Assembly (NCBI GenBank): GCA_945901145.1
Contig: CAMDJY010000043.1
Coordinates: 1 to 9,539 of the forward strand
Direction: 5' to 3'
Source: Legionella genomosp. 1
GTDB taxonomy: Bacteria; Pseudomonadota; Gammaproteobacteria; Legionellales; Legionellaceae
Length of the DNA stretch: 9,539 nt
Shown here: piece by piece, positions 1-7,445 of the stretch
How positions within the stretch are numbered: position 1 is the stretch's first letter
Layout: each line of letters starts with the position of its first letter
Notes under the pieces: generated by a model
Databases searched by the model: none
The model's input: only the letters and a program-made list of their open reading frames with translations
Told to the model about the DNA's origin: nothing
Position numbers and translations under genes: made by a program

Positions 1-613
1 CAAAGCGCAAGTCTTCTTGGCTTAAATGTGGATCGTTATCTGCTAAGTAGGGTGGGTTAGAGATAATGGCATCAAATGATTGGGTAGGTATAGATTGGAA
101 CCAATTAGAGTGTATCCACGTGATATTATTAAGTTTGCATTGGCTGCCATTGTGCGTAGCGATGTTTAAAGCATCGTCGCTGATATCGCAAGCGGTGATG
201 TGCCAGTCTGGACGACTTGCAGCAAGCGCAATGGCAATCGCACCAGAGCCTGTGCCTAACTCTAAGATAGTCGCTTGTTGTTGCTCGGCGAGTAGTGCGA
301 GCGTACATTCAACTAATAATTCTGTTTCAGGACGGGGGATTAACGTTGCTGGCGTGACCCTAAGCGCTAGCGACCAAAATTCTTTGCTTTGAGTGAGATA
401 GGCAATCGGCATGCCAAGGCTGCGTTTTGCAATCAACGCTTCAAATGTTGCGAGTACGCCTGGATTTAACACATCGGTGTCATGTGCATAAAGAAAAGCG
501 CGTGTATTTTTTAACGTATGCAAGAGCAGCGTTTCAGCATCAATTCTCGGCGTTGAACTTGTGGTTTTTAGACGTGCCGTGGCTTGTTGTAATGCGTGTT
601 TAATGGTCGTCAT
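1..613 (-). CDS. prmC: PrmC (HemK) release factor glutamine methyltransferase, C-terminus cut by window edge
   Basis: S-adenosylmethionine-dependent enzyme that N5-methylates the glutamine of the GGQ motif in release factors RF1 and RF2 in the cytoplasm. My translation from the ATG at 613-611 begins [15 protein letters not shown] and gives 204 residues before the left edge. The N-terminal helical domain spans about residues 1-75. IPRPETE lies at about 92-98, the SAM-binding loop ELGTGSG at 118-124, and the catalytic NPPY at 186-189, where the glutamine substrate docks. These positions match E. coli PrmC (277 aa), so roughly 70-75 residues are missing to the left. The start overlaps the 3' end of prfA by 14 bp, implying translational coupling with the gene whose product it modifies. 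No internal stop or missing key residue is seen. The opposite-strand reading frame over 66-392 is a shadow. Confidence 0.96.
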   Translation of the reverse strand, partial: MTTIKHALQQATARLKTTSSTPRIDAETLLLHTLKNTRAFLYAHDTDVLNPGVLATFEALIAKRSLGMPIAYLTQSKEFWSLALRVTPATLIPRPETELLVECTLALLAEQQQATILELGTGSGAIAIALAASRPDWHITACDISDDALNIATHNGSQCKLNNITWIHSNWFQSIPTQSFDAIISNPPYLADNDPHLSQEDLRF

Positions 614-1694
614 GTGGGTTTAATTCAGCAAGTAATTCTGCATGATATTCACGTTTTAAAGCATCAATAATCGGTGCAAGATCACCTTCCATAACATCAT
701 TTAATTGATAAAGCGTGAGATTAATGCGGTGGTCTGTTAATCGTCCTTGTGGAAAATTATAAGTGCGAATGCGTTCAGAACGGTCACCGCTGCCAACCAA
801 TGATTTGCGCATTTGTGCTTGTGCTTGGCGTTGTTTGGTTTGTTCTGCGTTGAGTAACCTGGTTTTTAATAACGCCATGGCTTTAGCACGATTTTTATGT
901 TGTGAACGTTCATCTTGACACTCAACCACAACGCCTGTGGGGAGATGGGTAATTCGAATCGCTGAGTCGGTTTTATTGACATGCTGCCCCCCTGCGCCAG
1001 AAGCACGGTAAGTGTCTATACGCAATTCATCGCTGTTAATTTCAATAGAATCTACTTCTTCTACTTCAGGTAAAATAGCCACCGTACAGGCTGAAGTATG
1101 AATACGACCTTGCGATTCGGTCGCAGGTACCCGTTGAACCCGGTGTGCACCAGACTCGAATTTTAATTGTGCATACACATTATGGCCACTGATACGTACA
1201 ATGACTTCTTTGAATCCGCCGTGCTCACCATGACTGGTGCTCACAATTTCGTTTTGCCAAGCTTGCTTTTCTGCATAGCGAAGATACATGCGAAACAGAT
1301 CTCCTGCAAAAATAGCGGCCTCATCGCCGCCAGTGCCCGCGCGGATTTCAAGGTAAATATTACGCTCATCATCAGGATCTTTGGGTAATAAATGTTGTTG
1401 CAATGCTTCATCGAGTGTTTTAAGTTCGGTTTTGGCGGCTTCGCGTTCATCAATTGCTATGTCGATTAATTCGGGATCATTGCTAGCAATCAGTTCTTCG
1501 AGTGACTCTATATTTTTCTGTGCTTTTTGATAATTGCTATAACAATGCGTAATAGGTTCGAGTTCTGCATATTCTTTAGATAAGGCTTTAAATTGTGCTT
1601 GGTTGTTGATGGTTGTGGCATCTGCAAGGAGGCGATTGACTTCTTCAAATCGTTCGAGCAGTTGTTGCAGCTTTGATTCAAGCGATTTCTTCAT
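600..1694 (-). CDS. prfA: Peptide chain release factor 1 (RF1)
   Basis: Recognises UAA and UAG stop codons in the ribosomal A site and triggers peptidyl-tRNA hydrolysis. From the ATG at 1694-1692 the protein has 364 residues (E. coli RF1 has 360). A helical N-terminal domain comes first. The RF1-specific stop-codon reading tripeptide PAT is at about 190-192 within [18 protein letters not shown], and the catalytic GGQ is at about 235-237 in [17 protein letters not shown] rather than SPF separates it from RF2. A GTG two codons upstream (1700-1698) is also open, but the ATG gives the usual family N-terminus ([12 protein letters not shown]) and is preferred. No strong Shine-Dalgarno precedes it. 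The ATG lies 17 bp inside hemA, so translation probably relies on coupling to hemA. The 3' end overlaps prmC, whose product methylates this GGQ. Confidence 0.98.
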   Translation of the reverse strand: MKKSLESKLQQLLERFEEVNRLLADATTINNQAQFKALSKEYAELEPITHCYSNYQKAQKNIESLEELIASNDPELIDIAIDEREAAKTELKTLDEALQQHLLPKDPDDERNIYLEIRAGTGGDEAAIFAGDLFRMYLRYAEKQAWQNEIVSTSHGEHGGFKEVIVRISGHNVYAQLKFESGAHRVQRVPATESQGRIHTSACTVAILPEVEEVDSIEINSDELRIDTYRASGAGGQHVNKTDSAIRITHLPTGVVVECQDERSQHKNRAKAMALLKTRLLNAEQTKQRQAQAQMRKSLVGSGDRSERIRTYNFPQGRLTDHRINLTLYQLNDVMEGDLAPIIDALKREYHAELLAELNPHDDH

Positions 1695-2952
1695 GAGCAC
1701 GGGTATCCATTGAGGTGTTTAAAAGGTATTGAGACAGCAGCATGAATTCATCTTGATTACCTACAGCCGCTTGTCGTAAGCCAACGGTTGGTGCATGGGT
1801 TAATTTATTGACTAATCTTTCACAAAATTCATTTAAAACGGAGTACTGACATTGACCCGAAGATAATTTTTGTGTCGCACGTTTAAGCTCGGCTTGAGCA
1901 AGTTCTTGCATTTGACTACGGTAATCACAAATGACAGGATTAGCGCGTAAGGATCGATACCATCGCATATAGTTTGCTAATTCATGTTCAATGAGTTCTT
2001 CTGCATGAAGTGCTGCTGTTCGACGTTCGAGCATACTTTTTTCAATACTGATATGCAGATCATCAATGTTAAATAAGTGGACATTATCGAGTTCAGCAAC
2101 GTCAGGTTCAATGTCTCTTGGAACGGCTAAATCTAGAAAAAACATGGGTTGATGCTGCCGAGTATTGAGCGCTTGGGCGACCATTGGTTTTTTGATAAAA
2201 GGCAAGGGACACGCAGTGGCTGAAATAATGACATCTGCTTTGGGTAAATGTAGTGGAATATCAGTGATTGTTAGCGAATGTGCGTTTAATTTTTGCGCTA
2301 AATAATGTGCATGTTCTAAGGTTCGGCTGGCAACAGTAAACGAAGTAACGCCTTGTTGTTGCAGATATTTGGTCACTAAAGAAGCGGTTTCTCCCGAGCC
2401 AATAATAAACGCGTGGAGTTTAGAGTAATCTGGAAATAATTGACCAATTAATCGTGTTGCAGCTGACGCCACTGATATCGGGTTGTTGCCAATGCCACTT
2501 TGCTGACGAATGCGTTTACTAGCACTAAAAATGAAAGGCAGAACCAGCCGCAGTTGTCGCTTTGCCATGCCCCATTGTTCAGCATCTGCATATGCTTGTT
2601 TCATTTGTCCTAAGATTTGTGGTTCGCCAATCATCATTGAATCAATGCCATTGGCAACTTTAAGAACATGACGAATCGCATCGTCACCTTCATAGCAATA
2701 AAAGTATTGTTCTAAGAGGCTTGGATTAAGCTTATGGATGTTCGCGAGCCAGGGCAATAAAATATCGGTGCGATTAGTTTCACAATAAAGTTCTGTACGA
2801 TTGCAAGTTGATAGTAACATGGCTTCAGAGACATGTTGGATTTGTAAAAGTTGCTGAAGATAATTTTGCTGGACGTCTGGATGCTGTGCAATTTTTTCAC
2901 GCAGAGAGAGCGGAGCGGTTTTATGATTAACACCAAAAGCAACAAATGCCAT
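1678..2952 (-). CDS. hemA: Glutamyl-tRNA reductase
   Basis: NADPH-dependent enzyme that reduces glutamyl-tRNA(Glu) to glutamate-1-semialdehyde, the committed step of the C5 route to 5-aminolevulinate and haem. The 424-residue length is normal for the family (E. coli 418). The N-terminus has [14 protein letters not shown] (7-20), the catalytic cysteine is Cys50 in [10 protein letters not shown], and the substrate domain contains GEPQILGQ (109-116). The NADPH-binding Rossmann loop is GSGETA (185-190), followed by DLAVPRDI (274-281). A long helical dimerisation domain runs from about 320 to the end. The ATG at 2952 is the only start giving the canonical N-terminus; a weak TTGAG lies just upstream of it. 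This is the first gene of the hemA-prfA-prmC operon, the usual gammaproteobacterial order. In many relatives the divergent neighbour is lolB, but here it is a large helicase gene. Confidence 0.98.
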   Translation of the reverse strand: MAFVAFGVNHKTAPLSLREKIAQHPDVQQNYLQQLLQIQHVSEAMLLSTCNRTELYCETNRTDILLPWLANIHKLNPSLLEQYFYCYEGDDAIRHVLKVANGIDSMMIGEPQILGQMKQAYADAEQWGMAKRQLRLVLPFIFSASKRIRQQSGIGNNPISVASAATRLIGQLFPDYSKLHAFIIGSGETASLVTKYLQQQGVTSFTVASRTLEHAHYLAQKLNAHSLTITDIPLHLPKADVIISATACPLPFIKKPMVAQALNTRQHQPMFFLDLAVPRDIEPDVAELDNVHLFNIDDLHISIEKSMLERRTAALHAEELIEHELANYMRWYRSLRANPVICDYRSQMQELAQAELKRATQKLSSGQCQYSVLNEFCERLVNKLTHAPTVGLRQAAVGNQDEFMLLSQYLLNTSMDTRAHEEIA

Positions 2953-2993
2953 AACTCAAAAGCCAATCTGTAAAATATCAATAGAGTGATAGA

Positions 2994-2999
2994 ATTATA
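2994..2999 (-). promoter_or_regulatory. Probable -10 box of the hemA operon promoter
   Basis: On the minus strand this reads TATAAT, a perfect sigma70 -10 hexamer, preceded by TTG. It would start a transcript near 2987, about 35 nt upstream of the hemA ATG. No good -35 hexamer is present at 16-18 bp; the best at 17 bp is TTCCTC. The promoter would therefore be weak or dependent on an activator. Its position in the divergent spacer makes it a natural hemA promoter. The assignment is inferred from sequence only. Confidence 0.5.
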
Positions 3000-3082
3000 C
3001 AACGATTGGACTGAGTGAGGAAAGAATAAATAGATCGTTACCCAATGTTTATATTAAACTTACACCTGTTTTATTTGGTTTT

Positions 3083-3089
3083 GAGGAAT
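3083..3089 (+). promoter_or_regulatory. Ribosome binding site of the helicase gene
   Basis: GAGGAAT lies upstream of the ATG at 3098, with 11 nt between the GAGG and the start codon, slightly longer than ideal. It supports 3098 as the start. A nearer ATG at 3088 touches the Shine-Dalgarno itself, is in another frame and stops after 21 codons, so it is not a competing gene start. Confidence 0.6.
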
Positions 3090-3097
3090 GAGTTTTC

Positions 3098-6000
3098 ATG
3101 ACAAGAGTTTATTACTGGCAAGGTGCTTTAGGCCAAGACAAGTTGTTATCTGAACATCGTGAAGTGATTGTGCAAATCTTAAATCAAGACTATGCGCCAA
3201 CTGATTTAGAGAAGTTGCATGGAAATAATCAGCAGATTATATATAGCTTTAGAGTGAACATTAGAGATCGTCTATTGTTTACAACCCGTGTCATAGACGA
3301 TAAATCTTATCTGCATGTGCTGGAATATATTGAAAATCATGATTACCAAAAAAGCCGATTTCTGAAGCACCATCAAGTATTAAAGCATTGCAATGCGAAA
3401 TTAGACCAAGAAGTGAATCAGCTGCAGTTTGAGCTTATGTCCGACAATGAGCATTTACCTGTGTTTGAAAAATCAGAAACAACGGCGCATGTCGAAAAAA
3501 TAGGCCTCGATTACTTTAATCAGCAATTTATTGAACTTAAACATAATCAACAACAAGCTTTGCGTCAACCATTACCATTAATTCTTACCGGTGTTGGTGG
3601 CTCAGGAAAAACTTATACAGCGCTTTCCGTGTTACGACAGTTTATTGGCGCCTGCGATATAAATCAACCCGGACGTATACTTTATGTGACCAACGAACCA
3701 AATCTTGTGAATAAAATTAAGATGGATTGGGTGGCATTTTGCGGAGAGATACCAGAATCTATTCAAGTTGAGCATCTAACTTACTTGGAACTGTTAAAAC
3801 AATGCATTCATATGGAATCCAATATCGCTGATCATTATGCTGATTGGGCAAAAAACCAAAAATCTTATAGCACGGAGATTAATGCAACTACGCAATATGA
3901 AGAATTTCGAATTTGTTCAGTCTATACTCAAGAACAGTACATGCAATTGGGTGTGCATCAGTCAAGATTAAATCCCGAACACCGCCCCGCACTTTACCAG
4001 CAATATGAGAACTTTCAAGATTATTTAATAAATCAAAAACTGATTGATGCAGTATTTTCTGCATTCACTGCTGAACCTAAATATCAATTAATCGTTGTTG
4101 ATGAAGCACAACTTTTTAGTTTACGGCAATTAAAAAATATTCATCAACTAGCAATTAATTCTGCGATTCTTTACTGTATGGACCCACTACAAAATCTTGT
4201 CGACACAACTGCAATCAGACAATTATACCAACAACTGCATTGGAGCCAAGAACGCGGTTTAGGCATTCATACTATCAGTCTAGATAAAACTTATCGTTGT
4301 TCTGAATTGGTTGTCAGAGCAGTCAATGCCATTTTAACAGCTAAGCATGAATTCATGGGGACAGTTGATAAGACTGAAGCCCACAACCTAGTCGTGGACA
4401 ATAGTCATACTGATGCTGGTTATGTCGCCCTGACATCTGAAAAGCAATTAAACCAATATCAAGCTATTTTAGACCGACATATCAGTCCTGATTTTGCAGT
4501 CATTACTCATCCAGCGCTCATTGAAAACGCCCGCCAACGCTTTCAAACGCCTTTGGTATTCACCGTCAATCAAATACAAGGTTTAGATTATCACACTATA
4601 GTTATCTACCAATTGTTCTCTGGTGAAATCTCTATAAATAACTGTAAAAAAATTCACCTGTCTTTGTTGGAGAGTAAAAATAAAAAAATCTCTCAAAAAG
4701 ATAAAAGGGTTAACCAAGAACTTGCACCGTGGTTCAATACGCTCTATACGGCCTATACGCGGGCTAAACATACTCTACTCATTGTTGAAGAAACAACCAG
4801 GCATGATGCTTTGCTTAACCGCATCAAACAAGCAATAACAACAGATGCAACCATTATTAAACCTGAACTTAGTGGAGATTGGCATGCTGAAATTCGACGT
4901 CAACAAAACCTGGGACATGCTGAAATTGTAGAACGGATTAAACAACAACCTATCATACCTGCTGCATTTTCACTAGAAACCGGCAAGCCAAAGCAAAAAA
5001 ATCAAAAAAGCATAACAAGTGAGGTTTTAGTGAGTGAAGCGAGGCTGTTTTTTGAAAATTTTGATAAAACAAAAAATGTTGAGGAGCTCGTGCAACATGA
5101 AAATTTTCTTGATATAGTTTTTGAAAATAAGTTTAGTGTAGATGATAAGGCACCTAAAAGTTTGTTTCAGCATATTATTGAAAATAATGATTTTACACAT
5201 CGCTTTTGTGTTGTCTTAAAATTAAGAGGAAAGATTAAGCCAGAATTTGTTAAAAAAGCGATAGCGATAGAATATCCAGATGTGCCTGTTAGAATGTCAA
5301 AAATTTTAATCGTTCACATATTCATATATTATTTGAGTCTATTAGAGGATGAATCGGTTGCGATATGGTTAGACAGAATTTTTGAAAAATTTGAGAAAGA
5401 CGAGCAAGAAAAGATAAAATATGAAATTGCCAATATATGGGTAGAGATAAACCAATCTTGCGTGATTTTTTTTTCAGAGGCAGTTAAATTACAAAAATCA
5501 TTCTTTTTGCCCGCATTCTTTTCTAAAATATTGGCAACTAAAATCGATGAAACTAATAATACGCCACTTTATTTTTTAACCACAATAGTGAGAGGAAGAG
5601 AATTACTAAGCTATTTGGTCGATAAAAAAGAAGATGTATTGCTTAATATCCCAAGTGAAGTTTGGACATGCTTTCTAGTAAATTCAGATGGAACAAGGTC
5701 TGATTATACACCATTGATAAAGCTTGTATATACAATAGATGGTGTTAAAATTTTTAATAAATTTCTTGAATCTAAGTCTTTAGGACCTATTTTTATGCAA
5801 ATTTATATTGAACTGTGTGCAATAAACCCAACTCAGAGATGCTCTTTATTATGGTTTATTATTGCTCAAGACGGGACAGAAGTTTTAAAAACAATGATTG
5901 AAGATCATAGTGATAAAATTCAGAATTTGCCAATCGAAGCTTGGAGTTTTTTGACCCCAGAAGATTTGGGAAAACACTCAAGAAGGTCGGCAATTTTTGA

Positions 6001-6463
6001 GCTAACTGCGACTGATAAAGGTCTTGAAGTATTAAAAATGCTAATCGAACAACATTATGATATCATCGAAAAAATTTCTTCTGAGACTTGGGGGCTTCGA
6101 ACTGGACCTAAAGGTAGTATGCCTTCAGCATTATATAATCTTGTGAACTCTGAAAAAGGGCTTCAAATTTTGGGCATGCTTATGGAGCGTAACAGTAATA
6201 TTCTTCATCTTCCATTATCGGTTTGGACAGAATGGGTTACTTGCGGAGAAATGACATTGACTCGTACTAAAGAAGGTAGCCTTTTTTTTAAAGAAACAGA
6301 TTGGATTTTATCTCCGCAATCGGCGTTAAGTCGTCTTAAGGACCAAGTAGAAAAATTTCCTGATAAAAAAACAATCTTAGATAAATTAAAAGAGATCTAC
6401 GGGAATGATTTTGGTAATCAATCAGAAGTTCTAAACAATAATTTATCGTTTCAAACGCCTTGA
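3098..6463 (+). CDS. Large multidomain protein: RelE/ParE-like N-terminus, SF1 (UvrD-like) helicase core, C-terminal helical repeats
   Basis: A 1121-residue protein I do not recognise as a named gene. Residues about 1-90 contain LEKLHG, SFRVNIRDRLLF and YIENHDYQKSRF, resembling the RelE/ParE toxin fold (inference). A complete superfamily 1 core follows: Q-motif-like HNQQQAL (149-155), Walker A GVGGSGKT (165-172), motif Ia RILYVTNEPNL (193-203), Walker B LIVVDEAQ (331-338), motif III YCMDPLQN (359-366), motif IV TYRCS (398-402), motif V VNQIQGLDYHTIVIY (490-504) and motif VI LYTAYTRAKHTLLIV (549-563). The catalytic residues are intact, so ATP-driven translocation on nucleic acid is likely. Between motifs V and VI is a lysine-rich insert (516-536). 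After a polar linker (625-640), an AT-rich helical region runs to 821 and then tandem repeats span 822-1060. No signal peptide or convincing membrane segment is seen. The gene stands alone, divergent from hemA and convergent with sohB. The role is unknown: RNA/DNA surveillance, phage defence or a secreted effector are all possible. Confidence 0.93.
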   Translation: MTRVYYWQGALGQDKLLSEHREVIVQILNQDYAPTDLEKLHGNNQQIIYSFRVNIRDRLLFTTRVIDDKSYLHVLEYIENHDYQKSRFLKHHQVLKHCNAKLDQEVNQLQFELMSDNEHLPVFEKSETTAHVEKIGLDYFNQQFIELKHNQQQALRQPLPLILTGVGGSGKTYTALSVLRQFIGACDINQPGRILYVTNEPNLVNKIKMDWVAFCGEIPESIQVEHLTYLELLKQCIHMESNIADHYADWAKNQKSYSTEINATTQYEEFRICSVYTQEQYMQLGVHQSRLNPEHRPALYQQYENFQDYLINQKLIDAVFSAFTAEPKYQLIVVDEAQLFSLRQLKNIHQLAINSAILYCMDPLQNLVDTTAIRQLYQQLHWSQERGLGIHTISLDKTYRCSELVVRAVNAILTAKHEFMGTVDKTEAHNLVVDNSHTDAGYVALTSEKQLNQYQAILDRHISPDFAVITHPALIENARQRFQTPLVFTVNQIQGLDYHTIVIYQLFSGEISINNCKKIHLSLLESKNKKISQKDKRVNQELAPWFNTLYTAYTRAKHTLLIVEETTRHDALLNRIKQAITTDATIIKPELSGDWHAEIRRQQNLGHAEIVERIKQQPIIPAAFSLETGKPKQKNQKSITSEVLVSEARLFFENFDKTKNVEELVQHENFLDIVFENKFSVDDKAPKSLFQHIIENNDFTHRFCVVLKLRGKIKPEFVKKAIAIEYPDVPVRMSKILIVHIFIYYLSLLEDESVAIWLDRIFEKFEKDEQEKIKYEIANIWVEINQSCVIFFSEAVKLQKSFFLPAFFSKILATKIDETNNTPLYFLTTIVRGRELLSYLVDKKEDVLLNIPSEVWTCFLVNSDGTRSDYTPLIKLVYTIDGVKIFNKFLESKSLGPIFMQIYIELCAINPTQRCSLLWFIIAQDGTEVLKTMIEDHSDKIQNLPIEAWSFLTPEDLGKHSRRSAIFELTATDKGLEVLKMLIEQHYDIIEKISSETWGLRTGPKGSMPSALYNLVNSEKGLQILGMLMERNSNILHLPLSVWTEWVTCGEMTLTRTKEGSLFFKETDWILSPQSALSRLKDQVEKFPDKKTILDKLKEIYGNDFGNQSEVLNNNLSFQTP
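5561..6277 (+). repeat. Tandem protein repeats (about five units of 45-51 residues) in the helicase C-terminus
   Basis: Residues 822-1060 of the large protein divide into units starting at 822 (TPLYFLTTIVRGRELLSYL), 871 (TPLIKLVYTIDGVKIFNKFL), 916 (SLLWFIIAQDGTEVLKTMI), 964 (SAIFELTATDKGLEVLKMLI) and 1010 (SALYNLVNSEKGLQILGMLM). The shared pattern is S/T-x-L-x-x-L, then Gly, then L-x-x-h-h-E, then in four of the five units an I-x-x-h/P-x-E/S-x-W block (IPSEVW, LPIEAW, ISSETW, LPLSVW). The second unit lacks the final Trp block. The helix-turn-helix spacing recalls ankyrin repeats, but the units are longer and lack the TPLHLA and GAD signatures. Such arrays usually bind proteins. The units diverge at DNA level, so they are not recent slippage copies. 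Confidence 0.75.
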
Positions 6464-7401
6464 AATAATTTAACTTGATAAAAAAACTGGGTTAACGGTT
6501 TTAGCAATTTGACATGCCAAGGTTGTTTTGTCTGTAAAATGATTGCATAAGTTTTATAATGATTGCGATTCTGAGTTAAATAATCATCACTGGTTTGTAG
6601 CCGATCGATTAAGCCTAATGCTAACGCATCTGTTGCTAACCAATGTTCCCCAGTTGCGACTTCATCGATGGCCAGATCGTGGCGATTGACTAAGATATAG
6701 TTTCTAAAATTGGTGTGAATTTTTTCTAAATCTGCTTGAAATTTTTTCCGACCAGAGTCTGTATTTTCGCCGAACATCGTGAGTGTGCGCTTGTATTCAC
6801 CGGCGGTTAAAAGCTCTACATCGATATTATTTTTCTTTAACCAGCGATGAAAATTAGGTAATTGTGCGACCACACCAATGGAGCCAATAATTGCAAAAGG
6901 TGCAGCAATGATCTGATTGGCAACGCAGGCCATTAAATAGCCACCACTGGCTGCAACTTGATCAACACAGACGGTGAGTGGGATGTGTTGATCACGAATG
7001 CGCTGCAGTTGTGCTGCAGCAAGACCATAACCATGGACTGATCCGCCAGGACTCTCAAGACGGATAACGACTTCATCTTTAGCTGTGGCTACAGATAGAA
7101 TTGCTGTGACTTCTTGGCGTAATTGCTCAACTTGAGAGGCAGCAATATCGCCTTTAAAATCTAAGACAAACCGTGAGGGATAGGAATTTTTATCTTTTTT
7201 CTTCTTTTTGGGTTTTTTAACGCCTATTTCTTTTTGAATTTGACGTTGAATTTCATCATAGTGTTGATCTAAAGAATGAATTTCTAATTGATCTTTGGGT
7301 TTTTTACCAATAGCCGTGAGGCCCGCAACTAACACAAGAATGCTGACGACTAAAGTCAATGTCTCGGTTAAAAACAGACCATATTCTGATAAAAATTGCA
7401 T
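6451..7401 (-). CDS. sohB: SohB, inner-membrane serine peptidase of the S49 (SppA-like) family
   Basis: Membrane-anchored peptidase related to signal peptide peptidase SppA. In E. coli SohB acts as a multicopy suppressor of the htrA (degP) defect. This copy has 316 residues (E. coli about 349). A hydrophobic segment at 12-30 anchors the N-terminus, followed by a charged region with KKPKKKKKDK at 62-71. The peptidase domain shows RLESPGGSVHGYG (114-126) as the oxyanion strand, the nucleophile Ser152 in AASGGYLMAC, and the general base Lys204 in GEYKRTL. This Ser/Lys dyad is typical of the family. The ATG at 7401 is preceded by a weak TTGGAT. The gene follows gspK on the same strand after 44 bp and may be partly co-transcribed with the secretion operon. 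Its stop overlaps the end of the convergent helicase gene. Confidence 0.94.
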   Translation of the reverse strand: MQFLSEYGLFLTETLTLVVSILVLVAGLTAIGKKPKDQLEIHSLDQHYDEIQRQIQKEIGVKKPKKKKKDKNSYPSRFVLDFKGDIAASQVEQLRQEVTAILSVATAKDEVVIRLESPGGSVHGYGLAAAQLQRIRDQHIPLTVCVDQVAASGGYLMACVANQIIAAPFAIIGSIGVVAQLPNFHRWLKKNNIDVELLTAGEYKRTLTMFGENTDSGRKKFQADLEKIHTNFRNYILVNRHDLAIDEVATGEHWLATDALALGLIDRLQTSDDYLTQNRNHYKTYAIILQTKQPWHVKLLKPLTQFFYQVKLFQGV

Positions 7402-7408
7402 AAAAATC

Positions 7409-7441
7409 CAAAGATAAACAATAAGAGCACTATTATCTTTG
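7409..7441 (-). terminator. Inverted repeat between gspK and sohB: weak terminator or regulatory dyad
   Basis: CAAAGATAA (7409-7417) and TTATCTTTG (7433-7441) form a perfect 9-bp inverted repeat with a 15-nt loop, starting 5 bp past the gspK stop. Read on the minus strand, the stem is followed by GGATTTTTATG, i.e. five T residues running into the sohB start codon. That resembles a rho-independent terminator, but the stem has only two G-C pairs and would be unstable. It could instead be a protein-binding dyad or an element that hides the sohB ribosome binding site. The symmetry is certain; the function is a guess. Confidence 0.4.
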
Positions 7442-7445
7442 AAAA

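Larger units (their letters stand above)
2953..3097. other. Divergent intergenic spacer between hemA and the helicase gene
   Basis: This AT-rich 145-bp spacer must hold the promoters for both flanking genes. The hemA-facing side has the TATAAT at 2994-2999. On the plus side the best -10-like sequence is TATATT at 3050-3055, without a recognisable -35, so I do not annotate it as a promoter. No operator-like inverted repeat, small antitoxin-type gene or attachment-site-like duplication was recognised here. Confidence 0.6.

Noticed and set aside
66..392. Plus-strand open frame of 108 codons opposite prmC
   Set aside because: It lies fully antisense to prmC, which shows the SAM loop and NPPY motif, and it has no recognisable domain or ribosome binding site.
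2712..3002. Minus-strand open frame of 96 codons across the 5' end of hemA
   Set aside because: It is out of frame with hemA, covers the hemA promoter region, and its hydrophobic protein is an artefact of the AT-rich frame.
3088..3153. Short plus-strand frame starting at ATG 3088 that could be a leader peptide or antitoxin
   Set aside because: It has only 21 codons, its ATG touches the GAGGA motif so spacing is impossible, and it is out of frame with the large protein.
5561..6277. Ankyrin repeat array
   Set aside because: The units are 45-51 residues instead of 33 and lack the TPLHLAA and GAD/N signatures; I call them ankyrin-like in shape only.
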